From Niebla homalea (lineage: Eukaryota > Ascomycota > Lecanoromycetes > Lecanorales > Ramalinaceae): DNA of 64,000 nucleotides. The position numbers and the translations under genes were made by a program. Positions 21,994 to 35,100 of this stretch are shown here, in pieces; position 1 is the first letter of the stretch; each line of letters starts with the position of its first letter. The DNA lies in NCBI GenBank assembly GCA_019925105.1, contig JAHGAU010000019.1:372001-436000 (forward strand), written 5' to 3'. The notes below the pieces were generated by a model, which was not told the origin of the DNA, did no database searches, and saw only the letters and a program-made list of their open reading frames with translations.

Positions 21994-23277
21994 ATAAAGG
22001 GAAAAAGTAATAACGGAAGCCTTGTAAATAAGAGACACTTAAATAATAAAAGCCATAAAGAAAAAGTATATAATAAATAAAAAGGACACAATATAAGTCA
22101 CAAAGAAGGTAACGGCATTAAAGAAAATAAGGACGGTAATAATCCGTTTATTACTTAAAGAAAAAAGGAATACTATGATAAAAATAAACCTTTTATAGCT
22201 TATAAAAACGTTTAAAATAACGGGGAAATTATCAACGAAGTAAATTATCGCTATACGTAAATTATAAAGTAAAGATATTTTCTTTAATATAACGTTTTTA
22301 AAAATAAAAAAAAACTTAAAGAAATTTAAAACGGTAAAAATATTAAGATAATTATTTACCGTCACGGTAAATAAAATATATTTAACGTACTTTATAAAGG
22401 TAAAAAAAGAGTTTACTTTAAGGCGTATAAAAAGGGAAAGCGTGGTTTTTTACCTTAAATTAAAGATTATCGATTATAGATTCTTTTTAATAATAAAGAA
22501 ACCGGATGCTTTAAGACGGATAAAAAGGAACTTTACGGTTATATTAAGCGTAACGTTAATAAGGATATATAACGATATCTTAAATAAGGGGATTATTAAG
22601 GGTAAATCCTTTAAACTAATTAGACCGTAAGATAAGGCGGTAAATATTTATTAATACTGTAGGTATTAAGGATATAAATATATTACTATAAAAAGCCTTA
22701 ATAATATAAAGTAAGGTACGCGGTGTATATTAAGAAATATAATACGTACAAGTATATAAACTTAATAAATAAAGGTTTTATAAAAGATATATATAAATAT
22801 ACGGCGTACAGAAAGGATAAATACTTAATATAAAACTTAAAATACTTAATAAGGATTAAGGAAATTAAGCGTAAAGAAACTAAAATAACCGTTAAAATCC
22901 AGCGGTATAATTTATATAAAGCTAAGTTAATAAATTAATTAAGGACGGTTTAAGATAAAAATAAAATTAATTAAATAAAAATAAATAAAAAGTTAGAATA
23001 AAAGGTATAAAAAAGAAAAATCTTATTATAATATTAATTTTTAAGTCCGGCTACCTTAAAATGACGATAATAACTATAAAGGAACCAAGATAAATAACGT
23101 TTAACTTTAATAAAAGGTTAATAGCCTAAATAAAAGTTAATAAAAAAGCATTAACGGAAATCGATATATAATATATTAATATTTTTTTAAAATAATATAA
23201 TATAACGTATAAAAAAAGATAATTAAAATAATATTACCGATATTTAAGTTTAAAGAAATAAAGGACGTTAATATTAT
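21994..23277 (+). pseudogene. LINE L0, ORF1 fragment with CCHC knuckles
   Basis: Middle and end of LINE ORF1, a Gag-like RNA-binding protein, plus strand. The stretch 22442-22630 is open for 62 codons and contains FTVILSVTLIRIYNDILNKG. Sense homologues of this block sit in L2 (27251-27454), L3 (about 31405-31610) and L5 (about 62224-62410), so it is real coding remnant. Right after it (about 22640-22840) comes the zinc-knuckle region, with cysteines mostly changed to tyrosine. L0 is more diverged from L2, L3 and L5 than those are from each other. It is cut by L1 at 23278; the 12-bp duplication CGTTAATATTAT lies at 23266-23277. Confidence 0.82.
23266..23277. repeat. Left target-site duplication of L1 (12 bp)
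   Basis: CGTTAATATTAT here and at 40612-40623. The length suits target-primed LINE insertion. Confidence 0.9.
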
Positions 23278-23300
23278 TGATTGATTGATTGATTGATTTA
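23278..23300 (-). repeat. L1 3' tail, (AATC)n
   Basis: Five tandem TGAT-type units without RIP changes. Tandem short-repeat tails instead of poly(A) are known in several LINE groups. Confidence 0.9.
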
Positions 23301-26064
23301 TACTACGGATCTAGTTAAGCTAATTCCGGCGTTCCTTAATACTCGGTTATTTAGCCTTATTAATAACCGTAAAAAACCCGATATTTATAACGTTAAGAAT
23401 AAAAACCGGTATTTACTTAGCCTTTATTTATATTTTAAAGGTTAAGAGTATCTACGGCTATTTAAAGAATAAGAATTTATTCATATATTTTTTCCAAGAA
23501 AACTTATAATATTATAATTGAATCCATTTAAGGGTTATTTTTAGACTTATTATTCTTCCGTTATTTTATGGGTCTATTTAATATTAAAATTTCAGAATTC
23601 CGATTATATTATTAAATATCCTTACCGATATATATATTATTATTATTTTATTTATATAACTTTACCGACCGATATAGTATCGCTTTTTACGTTACCCCGG
23701 TATTTATAGCCCCCTTAGCCCCTTATTAAGTATAGTTTTCCCGCTGCTACTTTTTATTCTTAAATTAACGGTAAAGTTTCTTAATTAAATCCTTAATTAT
23801 TTCCTTTATTTCCTTAATTAAACTAAACTATAATAATAAACCCGTAATTATTATAAATTTAACGGCCGCTTTAATACCCTTTTTATTAATAAGTATTTAA
23901 TAATAATTATTAATCTTTACCCTTTTAATTAATCCCGGTTTAAGCTCTTTAAATAGTAAATAAGAAATTAATATATATATAACGTTTTACTTTTATTATC
24001 TATATTCGTAATTAACGTTAATCCGGTTATTAACGTATATAATAAAAAGGAAATAAATTAAGCCGTTCTTATTTATCCGGAGTTAAATTATTAATACGTT
24101 ATCGCTTTTCCTTATAATCTTATAACGCCGGAGATATTTATTAATAATTTTATTATTATTTAATGCCGGGTACCGTTACCCTTAAAAGATCGATTCTTTA
24201 TATCTATATTAATATTCTATTTACCTCTTTATGGTTTATAAAGTAATTATTATTAACTTTATTTTTACGGTTTTCTTTTTTTCCGCCGTTTTCACTTTAA
24301 ATAAAAGTTTATATACTTTTACGTTAACTTCTTAAACGTAAGTTAGGTTAACCTTTTTTTTAGTTTACTTTAATTTAACTTCTGTGGAAAAAGTAAGTAC
24401 CGTTTTTTTACGTTTTCTTATTTAAGGTTTCTTATAGTTTTAATAAATACGTTTATTTTTTATTAACGTAACTAAGTTTATATCTTTTTTAAGTTTCGTT
24501 TAAACGATTATTTAATTTAAAGCCAACTCCATTAATAATATAAAAACCTCGGATTCTAATACCGGGATAAAAGTCGCTTTATATACTTTACTTATTATTT
24601 TTAAATATTAATTTTAGATTTTCTATAGTTATTAAACGGGCTTTTTCCTATATTTAAGCGTATTTTTAAATATATATTAAATAATTATTATATATATTAT
24701 CGTAAGCTTTATAACCGCTTAATAAATAATTTAAATTTTTTATAAAATAGCTTTTTACGTTAACGTTATAAGGCAAATAAGGCCTTTCTTTTACGAAATT
24801 ATTTTCTTCTGGACCTTTTTTATATAGTCTTTTTAATTTAGTTTTTTATTAATTTATAAATTAAATACCTTAATATTAACTTTTGGTTTTATTATTATAT
24901 TACTTAAGTTTATTATAATTATTATATTATATAGCTTTGGGCTCCTTATTATATAAATAAGCTTATACTTATATAGGGCGAATTAAGCCCTATATATCTT
25001 TATTTATTATAAGTAGATTTTATAAGCCTATTTTAACTTTAAATAATTCATATAAGTAAATGTACTATAAGTTAAAAGGTAAATATTATTAATAAAGTTT
25101 TTTATTTAAACCTTTTATTTTAACTTTATTAAGTCTTTAATAAACGGGCCGTTAAAGAATAAGAATAAGATTAAAAAGATAAATAACCTTTAAGGAATCC
25201 TTATTATTACGGGCTTTATCGTATTTATTTTCTATCCTAGGTTAATTAACGTTACTTAATTACTTAAGAAACTTTTTATTTAATTTATAAAAAAAGATAA
25301 AACCCCCTTTTTCTATAAATTATATAATAACCTTTAATAGTTTACTTTATTAAACGTTTTTATAATATTTAAAAAAAAAAGACTTATAATATATTTCTTT
25401 TTATAATTTTATATTATATATATATTATTAATTAAGTCTTTAAGAGTTATTTCCGTTAACCGTTTTTTTCTTATCTTTATTTATTAATCGGAAAGTAGTT
25501 TATACCCTTTTATATAATTACTTAAGACCTTTATAATTACCGTTTTTAAAGCCTTCCTTAATATATAGAAGAATATTATAGGTTTATATAACTTTACCTT
25601 TAAGTAATTTAACTTAACCAGCTTCTTAAGGATAATCGTTTTAACCTCTTTAAATTTATAAGAATAATATTTTATATTAAAGTAAATTTAAAATAGGTAA
25701 ATAAAGACCTTTCTAAATAATAATATTATTATAAATAAAAACCTATTTAATATATTATTAAGTTTAAAGGCCTTATCCTTCTTTAATTTATTAATCGTTT
25801 TAATTATTATTTTTTAAGTTATTACTTTATTTATTATTATTAATTTAAGATATACCGTACCATCGATATCTATTAAGTTAACTTCCGATAATAAAGGAAA
25901 GAACGCCTTTTTAAGAGCCTTAATTTTACCGTTAAAGGTATTTATTACCGTACCGTTTAATCTTTTTAAGGGTAGAAACTTAAGGATAAATTTAGGTTTC
26001 TTACTTTATTCTTTATTATATTTTATTAGCTTTTAAACATTACAAAGGGAAACCGTTAAGTTAT

Positions 26065-26080
26065 ATATTATAACCCGGAA
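26065..26080. repeat. Left target-site duplication of L2 (16 bp)
   Basis: ATATTATAACCCGGAA, repeated exactly at 37618-37633; between them lies L2 with L3 inside. Confidence 0.92.
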
Positions 26081-26098
26081 TATAAACGTTAAGAGAAA

Positions 26099-28020
26099 AT
26101 GGCGACGAACAACGGGACCCCAGAGGTCAGAAACGATATACGCGTACATAGCTTAAGTAATAGTAAGGATAATACCTTAAATACGATAAGCGGAAGCGGA
26201 ATAATAAGGATAAAAAAAAAGGAAAAGTAAGCGGCCCAGGTTAATAAGAACGATAATAAGTTATATAAATAACGCGATAAATATAAAATAAAAAGGCCTT
26301 AAATTAAATAGGGAGCCTATAATTAATAAGATATACGTAAAGGGACGTATATAACGCGTAAAAATATTATTATAAAAGGTAATAAATAAAAGGCGGAAGG
26401 GATAAGGACGGTATGCGGGGACGGATAAAGGGTAAATAAAGGCGTAAAAAACTTTATTAAATATATATAAATTAAAAAAAAACTGGGTAAAAATAAGGAA
26501 ATATTAAGTAAATAGGAATAAATTATAAAAAGAAGTAATTATTAAATACGTAAAGGAAAAGTAAAAAGAAAGGAAGCGGTAAGGGCGTTAAAAGGCTTCC
26601 TTATAATTATATAAAAAAATATTACGTTAAAGACTTAACCGATATTATAAATCAGGTTACGGGGAGTAAGAAACTTTTACGTAGAAACGGGGAGAGGTTT
26701 AAAAGAGTTAAAAAGGCTACGTAAAACTTAAGGAACAATAGTAAAAACGTTAATAAACGGAAGCAAAAAGAAATAAAGAGAATATATATAAAATAAAAAA
26801 GCGATAGGGGAAACTTTAAGGAAGGGAGCGGGGATAAACTAAGTAATAAAAGCTATAAAGATAATACCGGCATTAATAGTAAAAAAGGTAAAAATAAGGG
26901 AGAAAACGGCGGCGTTAAAGAAAATAAGGATAATAACTATATAATTATTAAGCGAGGAAAAAAGAAATATAACGGTAAAAATAAACTTACTATAATTAAT
27001 AAAGGCGTTTAAAGTAATAAAAAAGCTATTAATAAAGTAAATTATTACGGTATATAAGTTATAAAGCGGGGATATCTTCCTTAATATAGTTTTATTAAAG
27101 GTAAAAAAGGGGCTAAAGAAGTTAAAAAGATAAGCCGATAAAAAGGGGTATAAAATAATAAAAATATTAAAATAATCCTTTATTATCGTAATAAACGGGA
27201 TATACTTAATAAGGTTTATAAGAAAGGAAGGGGAAGTTACTTTAAAGCAGATGAAAAAAGAGAATATAATTTTCTACCTTAAGTTAAAAATCATTAATTA
27301 TAATTTCCTTATTATAATAAAGAAATTAAATGCCTTTAATTATATAAAGAAATATTTTACGGTTATTTTAAGTATAACGTTAATAAGGATATATAATAAT
27401 ATCCTTAATAAAGGGGTAATAAAAGGTAAATCCTTTAAATTAATAAAACCTTAAGACCGGGTAACGGATATTTATTAATATTTTAAATATTAAGGGTATA
27501 AGTATATTATTATAAAATGCCTTAATAATATAAAATATATAATATATACCGAAGGGTATAATACGTATAAATATATTAACTTAATAATAAAGAACTTAAC
27601 GAAAAACGCGCTAAAATGCGCGGTATATAATAATAATAATTATTTAACGTAAAACTTATAATATACAGTAAAAACGAAGGAAACTTAATATAAAGAAATT
27701 AAAATAACGGTTAAGGTTTAACGTTATAACTTATATAAATTTAAATTGGTAAGGTAATTAAAAACGGTCTTAAAACGTAAACGGAGCCTATTAAACGGGG
27801 AAAGGTAAAACGCGGTAACCAATAATGTAAAAAAAAGGAAGTTTATAGCGATATTAATCCTTAAGATCGGCCGCCCGATTAAAATTATTATTATAATAAA
27901 AAAACTAGGATAAATAACGCTTAACCTTAGAAAGAAATTATTTATATAAATAAAAATTAATAAGGAAAGCCCGACGGACGTTAATATTTAATATATTTAC
28001 GCTTTTAAGGGTAATATAAT
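26099..28020 (+). pseudogene. L2 ORF1 remnant
   Basis: Gag-like ORF1. The start ATG at 26099 opens a clean frame, MATNNGTPEVRNDIRV, conserved in L1, L3 and L5. After about 50 bases RIP damage begins. The stretch 27251-27454 (67 codons, containing FTVILSITLIRIYNNILNKG) is a surviving sense segment. At about 27466-27650 a region aligned with L5 fits three successive CCHC knuckles whose cysteines are now mostly tyrosine. Such knuckles bind element RNA in Tad1-like LINEs. The end of ORF1 is approximate. Confidence 0.82.
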
Positions 28021-28029
28021 ATAACGTAC

Positions 28030-30232
28030 GCGGGGAAATAGTTAAAACCGTAATACCGATATTCAGATTTAAAAAAATAAAAAATATCGATATTATAATA
28101 ATATAAAAGCCATTATATAATCCGTATATTTATTTTTTAATTAACCCGGAAGATAGTTTCTACTTAACCTTTAAAAGTAACGAAATAACGCGGATATATT
28201 TCTTTATTAATAAAAGGTTAAATATAAATAATTAAGACGTTATTTATTATAAAAGGAACTTATATATACTCCGGATTATATAAAAAAGGGATATTAAGGG
28301 TATTTTAAATATTTATAATATATATAATCCGTTACCGGTTAATAAAAAAAGACTTTTTACGATCCTATTACTTAAAGATATTATAATTATATCCGGTAAG
28401 CATTTCTTAATAAGGGACTTTAATCTTTATTACGTTTAATAAAACGAGGACGGTTATATAATTAATTATATTAAATTTAAAAAATTATTAATAATTATTA
28501 TATAATTTAATTTTATATTATTAATATTAAAAGGAATTATTATATAAAAAAGCCGTAAACTTAAAATTATAATTAACTTAATATTTAACTTAAAAGGTAT
28601 TATTAACTTAATTATAATATATAGACCTTAAAAAGGACCTAAAATATAATTTAAATTACATTCCGATATAAACGATTTTAAATTAGTTTATCAATATAAC
28701 TCCGTTTTTATTATTTAAATAAACGTAAAAAACGGTTAAAAAAGCTAAAATATTAATAAAGGTAATAAAAATAATATTTTAATTAATAAAGCGTCCCCGG
28801 TTTAATAATAAGGAATAGATTAATTATTTTATAAAGTAGGTAATAAAGGCTTTAAATAAAATAATTAACGTTATAATCTTAATAATAAAGTTATCTTAAA
28901 GAATTAAAACTTATTAAAACGAAAAATATATAAAAACGATTATAAAAATAAAAGCGCTTATAAAATAAGTTATTAAATATAAAAATCAGGAGATATTTTA
29001 ATAATTAAAGGAAGCTTAAAAGGAAAAAAAGAGAATTATCCGGAAGGCTAAATAAATATATTTCCGGGTTATAATATATAATTCAGCGGTTTCCCCTTAT
29101 AATATTTAAAAGCTAATAAAATACGGTAAAGAATAAAGTAAAAAACCTAAATTTATCCTTAAGTTTTTACCTTTAAAAAGATTAGACGGTATAATAATAA
29201 ATACCTTTAACGGTAAAATTAAGGCTCTTAAAGGGGTATTCTTTCCCTTATTATTAGAAGTTAATTTAATAGATATCGATAATACGGTATATTTTAAATT
29301 AATAATAATAAGTAAAATAATAATTTAAAAGATAATAATTAAAGTGATTAATAAGTTAAAGAAGGATAAAACCCCCGGACTTAATAATATATTAAATAGG
29401 TTCCTATTTATAATAACGTTATTATTTAAAAAGGTTTTTATTTACCTATTTTAAGCTTATTTTAATATAAAATATTATTTTTATAGATTTAAGGAGGCTA
29501 AAATAATTATCCTTAAAAAGTTAATTAAGTTAAATTATTCAGAAATAAAATTATATAAACCTATAATACTCTTCTATATATTAAAGAAGGCTTTAAAAAC
29601 GGTAATCGTAAAGATCTTAAATAATTACGTAAAAAAGTATAAGTTACTCCCCGATTAATAAATAAAAATAAAAAGAAAATAATTAACGGAAACGATTCTT
29701 AAAAACTTAATTGATAATATATATACGGTATAAAACTATAAAAAAAAATACATTATAAGTCTTTTTTCCTTAAATATTATAAAGGTATTTAATAAAATAA
29801 ATTATTAAAGGTTACTATATAATTTACGGAAAAAGGGGATTTTACTTTTTTTTATAAATTAAATAAAGAGTTTCTTAAGTAATTAAGTAACGTTAATTAA
29901 TTTAGGATAGAAAATAAATACGATAAAGCCCGTAATAATAAGGATTCCTTAAGGGTTATTTATCTCTTTAATCTTATTCTTATTCTTTAACGGTTTACTT
30001 ATTAAAAACTTAATAAAATTAAAATAAAAGGTTTAAGTAAAAGGCTTTATTAATAATATTTACTTTTTAACTTATAGTACGTTTATTTATATAAATTATT
30101 TAAAGTTAAAATAAGCTTATAAAGTTTACTTATAATAAGTAAAGATATATAAAATTTAATTTATCCCGTATAAATATAAGCTTATTTATATAATAAAGAA
30201 TTTAAAACTATATAATATAATAATTATAATAA
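28030..30232 (+). pseudogene. L2 ORF2 remnant, endonuclease and RT
   Basis: APE-type endonuclease followed by reverse transcriptase. The endonuclease shows the same blocks as L3, including the N-x-Y-N-P-L-P-V-N-K segment (about 28315-28345) and the R-D-F-N-L-Y-Y decay of G-D-F-N-x-H-H near 28410-28435. RT begins with K-L-K-K-D-K-x-P-G-L-N-N-I at about 29350-29385. The frame is interrupted by many stops and then by L3 at 30233; it continues at 36023. Confidence 0.82.
30217..30232. repeat. Left target-site duplication of L3 (14-16 bp)
   Basis: ATAATAATTATAATAA, repeated at 36007-36022. The first two bases may belong to the LINE tail on the right side, so 14 bp are certain. Confidence 0.85.
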
Positions 30233-30246
30233 GTTAATTATAAAAG

Positions 30247-32130
30247 ATGGCGACGAACAACGGGACCCCAGAGGTCAGAAACGATATACGCGTGTATAGC
30301 TTAAGTAATAGTAAGGACAATACCTTAAATACGACAGGCGGAAGCGGAATAATAATAAAGGTAGAAAAAGAGGAAAAATAAGTAGCTTAGGTTAATAGGA
30401 ATGGTAATAAGTCGTATAAACGACGTAATAAATACGAGATAGAACGGCCTTAAATTAAATAGGGAGTTTATAGTTAATAAAATACGTATAAAGGGACGTA
30501 TATAACGCGTAAAAATATTATTATAAAAGGTAATAAATAAAAAGCGGAGGGGACGAAGACGGTACGCGGGGACGGATAAAGGATAAACGGAGGCGTAAAA
30601 GGCCTTATTAAGTATATATAAACTGGGAGAAAGCTAAATAAAAATAGGGAAACATTAAGTAAATAGGAATAAGCCGTAAAAAAAGGTAATTATTAAATAT
30701 ATAGAGGAAAAATAAAAGGGGAGAAAGTAATAAGGACGCTAAAAGGCCTCCTTATAATTATATAGAAAAACATTACGTTAAAGACCTGGCCGATACTATA
30801 AATCGGGCTACGGGAGGTAAAAGACTTTTGCGTAAAAGCGGGAAGAGGTTTAGGGGAGTTAAAAAGGCTATATAAAGCTTAAAGGGCAATAATAAGAGCA
30901 CCGGCGGATAAAGGCAAAAAAAGATAAAAAGGATATATATAAAGTAAAAGAATAACGGAAAAAACTTTAAGGAAAAGAACGGGGATAAATTAAATAATAA
31001 AAGTTATAAAAACGGTATTAACGTTAATAATAAAGGAAATAAAAGTAAAAAAGAAGACAGCGGCGTTAAGGAAAATAAAAATAATAATTATATAATTATC
31101 GGGCGAAAAAGAAAAAAGTATAACGGTAAAAATAAACCCGTTATAATTAATAAAAATATTTAAAATAACGGGAAAGTTATTAATAGAATAAATTATTATA
31201 ATACGTAAACTATAAAACGGGGATATCCTCCTTAATATAGCCTTATTAAAAATAAAAAAGGGGCTAAAGAAATTAAAAGGATAAACTGGTAAAAAAAGGT
31301 ATAAAACGGTAAAAATATTAAGGTAATCCTTCGTTATTACGGTAAACGGGATATACTTAATAAGGTTTACGGGGGAGGAAAAGGAAATTATTTTAAGGCA
31401 AATAAAGAAAAAGAATATAGTTTTTTACCCTAGGTTAAAGATTATTAATTATAGCCTCCTTATTATAATAAAGAAGCTAAATGTCTTTAATTATATAAAA
31501 AAATACTTTATAATTATTTTAAGCGTAACGTTAATAAGGATATATAATAATATCTTTAATAAAAAGGTAATAAAGGGTAAATCCCTTAAGTTAATGAAAT
31601 CTTAAGACCGGACAGCGGATATTTATTAATACTTTAAATATTAAAGGTATAAATATATTATTATGAAATACCTTAATAATACGAAATATACAGTATATAT
31701 TAAAGGGCATAATACGTATAAATACGCTAACTTAATAATAAAAAGCTTAACGAAAAATACGCTAAAATATACGGTATACGGTAATAATAATTATTTAACG
31801 TAGGATTTACGGTATATAATAAGAGCGAAAAAGACCCAGTATAAAAAGATTAAAATAACGATTAAAATTTAATATTATAACTTATATAAACCTGGATTAA
31901 TAAAGTAACTAAAAATAGTCTTAAAATATAAATAAAGCTTATTAAATAAGGAAAGATAAAACGTAATAACCGATAACGTAAAAAAAAAGAAACTTATAAT
32001 AATATTAACCTTTAAAGCCGGCCGCCCAACCGGGATTATTATTATAATAAAAAGATTAAAATAAATAACGCTTAATTTTAAGAAAAGACCGTTTATATAA
32101 ATAAAAGTTAATAAAAAGAGCTTAATAAAC
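30247..32130 (+). pseudogene. L3 ORF1 remnant (Gag-like, CCHC knuckles)
   Basis: Starts ATGGCGACGAACAACGGG at 30247, reading MATNNGTPEVRNDIRV without damage. A conserved middle block at about 31405-31610 corresponds to the open blocks of L0 and L2. The knuckle region at about 31627-31810 shows three spaced C/Y-x2-C/Y-x3-4-H-x4-C/Y patterns; tyrosines stand where TGT/TGC became TAT/TAC. The product would be the RNA-binding protein of the LINE particle. Stops within the body exclude function. Its 3' limit against ORF2 is not resolved. Confidence 0.82.
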
Positions 32131-32139
32131 GTTAATATT

Positions 32140-35100
32140 TAATATATTTATACTTTTAAAGATAATATAATATAACGTATATAAGGAAGTAACTAAAGCT
32201 ATAATATTAATATTCAGATTTAAAAAGGTAAAGGATATCGATATTATAGCGATATAAAAGTTATTATATAATCCGTATATTTACTTTTTAATTAACCCGG
32301 GAGATGGTTTTTATTTGGCCTTTAAAGGTAATAAAATAATACGGATATACTTCTTTATTAATAAAAGGTTAAATATAAATAATTAAAACGTTATTTATTA
32401 CGGAAGGAACCTATATATATTCTGGATTATATAAAAAAGGAATATTAAGGGTATTTTAAATATTTATAATATATATAATCCGTTACCGGTTAATAAGAAA
32501 AGATTTTTTACGATCTTATTACTTAAAGATATTATAACCGTACTTAGTAAATACCTTTTAATAAGGGATTTTAATTTTTATTACGTTTAATAAAATAAGG
32601 ACGGTTATATAATTAATTATATTAAATCTAAGGAACTATTAATAGTTATTATACGGTTTAATTTTACGTTATTAACGTTAAAAAAGGCTATTATATAAAA
32701 AAACCATAAACTTAAGATTACGATTAATTTAATATTTAGCTTAGAAAATATTATTAACTTAATTATAATATATAGACCCTAAAAGGACCTAAAATACGGT
32801 TTAAATTACGTCCCGATATAAATAACCTTAAATTAATTTATCGATATAACTCTGCCCTTACCGTTTAAACGAATGTAAAAGACGGTTAAAGAAGCCGAGG
32901 TATTAATAAAGACGGTAAAAATAATATCCCAATTAACGGAACGTCTTTAACTCAATAATAAGGAATAAATCGACTATTTTATAAAGTAAGTAATAAAGGC
33001 TTTAAACGAAGTAATTAACGTTATAATCTTAATAATAAAGCCGTCTTAAAGAGTTAAAATTTATTAAAATGAAAAATATATAAAGGTAATTATAAAGGTA
33101 AAAGCGCTTATAAAGTAAGCTATTAAGTATAGGAATTAAGAGATGCTTTAACGGTTAAAAAAAGCTTAAAAGGAAAAAGAAAGAATTATTTAAAAGGTTA
33201 AATAAATATACTTCCGGGCTATAATATATAACTTAACGGTTTCCCCTTATAATATTTAAAAGCTAATAAAATACGGTAAGGAATAAAATAAGAAATTTAA
33301 ACTTATCCCTAAGTTTTTACCCTTAAAAAGATTAAACGGTACGGTAATAAATACCTTTAATGGCAAAATTAAAGCTCTTTAAAAGACGTTCTTTCCCCTA
33401 TTACCGGAAGTTAATTTAATAGATATCGACAGCATAATATATCCTAAATTAATAATAATAAGTAAAATAATAACTTAAAAAATAATAATTAAGGTGATTA
33501 ATAAACCGAAGAAGGATAAGGCCCCCGGACTTAATAATATATTAAATAAGTTCCTATCCATAATAACGTTATTATTTAAAAAGGTCTTTATTTATTTATT
33601 TTAAGCTTATTTCGATATAGGATATTATCCCCGTAAATTTAAAGAGGCTAAAATAATTATCCTTAAGAAGCCGGTTAAGTTAGATTACTTAGAAATAAAG
33701 TCGTATAGACTTATAATACTCTTTTATACGTTAAGGAAGGCTTTAAAGACGGTAATTATAAAGATCTTAAGTAATTACGTAAAAGGGTATAAGTTACTTC
33801 TTAATTAATAAATAAAAATAAAAAGAAAACGGTTAACGGAGATAACTCTTAAAAGCTTAATTGATAATATATATACGGTATAAAATTATAGAAAGAAGTA
33901 TATCGTAAGTCTTCTTTCCTTAAATATTATAAAGGCGTTTAATAAAATAAACTATTAAAGGTTATTATATAATTTACGGAAAAAAAAGGTTTTATTTTTC
34001 CTTATAAATTAAATAAAAAGTTTCTTAAATAATTAAGCGATATTAATTAATTTAAGATAAAAGATAAATACGATAAAGTCCGTAATAATAGGGATTCCCC
34101 AGGGGTTATTTATCTCTTTAATCTTATTTTTATTCTTTAACGGTTTACTTATCGAAGACTTAACAAAGTTAAAACAGAAAATTTAAATAAAAAGCTTTAT
34201 TAATAATATTTACCTTTTAACTTATAATATATTTATTTATATAAACTATTTAAAGCTAAAATAAACCTATAAAGTTTACTTACGATAAGTAAAGATATAT
34301 AAGGCTTAGTTCGCTTTATATAAGTATAAACTTATTTATATAATAAAAAGCCCGAAACTATACGATATAATAACTATAATAAACTTAAATAATATAACGG
34401 TAAAACCGGAAGCCAGTATTAAAGTACTTAACCTATAAATTAATAAGAAATTAGATTAAAAGGACTATATAAAAAAGGTCTAAAAGAAAATAATTTCGTA
34501 AAAAAGGGGCTTTACCTACCTTACGGCGTTAACGTAAAGAGCTATTTTATAAAAGGCTAAAACCGTTTATTAAACGGTTATAAAGCCTATAATAATATAC
34601 GTAGTAACTATTTAATACGTATCTGAAAATACGTTTAAATATAAAAAAGAGCCCGTCCAGTAATTATAAAAAATCTAAAACCGATATTTAAGAGTAATAA
34701 ATAAAGCATATAAAGTGACTCCCGTCCCGATACTGGAATCCGAGGTTTTTATATTATTAATAAAGTTAACTTTAAATTAAATAATTACTTAAGTAAAACT
34801 TAAAAAAGATATAAACTTAATTACATTAATAGGAAACGAACGTATTTATTAAAACTATAAAAGGCCTTAAATAAAAAAGCGTAGAAAAACGGTATTTACC
34901 CCCTATAAAAGTCAAATTAAGGTAAACCAAAAAAAGGTCGATTTAACTTACGTTTAAGAAGTTAACGCAGGAGTATATAAATTTTTACCTAAAACGAAAA
35001 CGGCGGAAAAGAAGAAGGTTATAAGGGTAAAGTTAACGGCGATTACCTTATAAATTATAAGGAAATAAATAAAGTGCTAACATAGATATAGAGAATCGAT

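Larger units (their letters stand above)
23278..26080 (-). mobile_element. LINE L1, 3' half (RT to tail)
   Basis: 3' half of a full-length minus-strand LINE whose 5' half is at 37618-40611. It begins with the (AATC)n tail, seen here as TGATTGATTGATTGATT. Reading leftward on the minus strand: RT with FxDD decayed to F-I-N-N at about 25076-25105, then the C-terminal region. Interruption by L2 at 26081 is marked by a 16-bp duplication. Summed length without L2/L3 is about 5.8 kb, equal to L3. Confidence 0.9.

Noticed and set aside
21894..22091. 65-codon minus-strand open stretch
   Set aside because: It crosses the border between the A3 LTR and LINE L0, two unrelated sequences joined by insertion, so it cannot be an evolved gene.
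23278..23300. TGAT tandem units considered as an independent microsatellite or telomere-like repeat
   Set aside because: The same repeat appears at the end of every LINE copy in correct orientation (23278, 35990, 37600, 40964), so it is the LINE tail.
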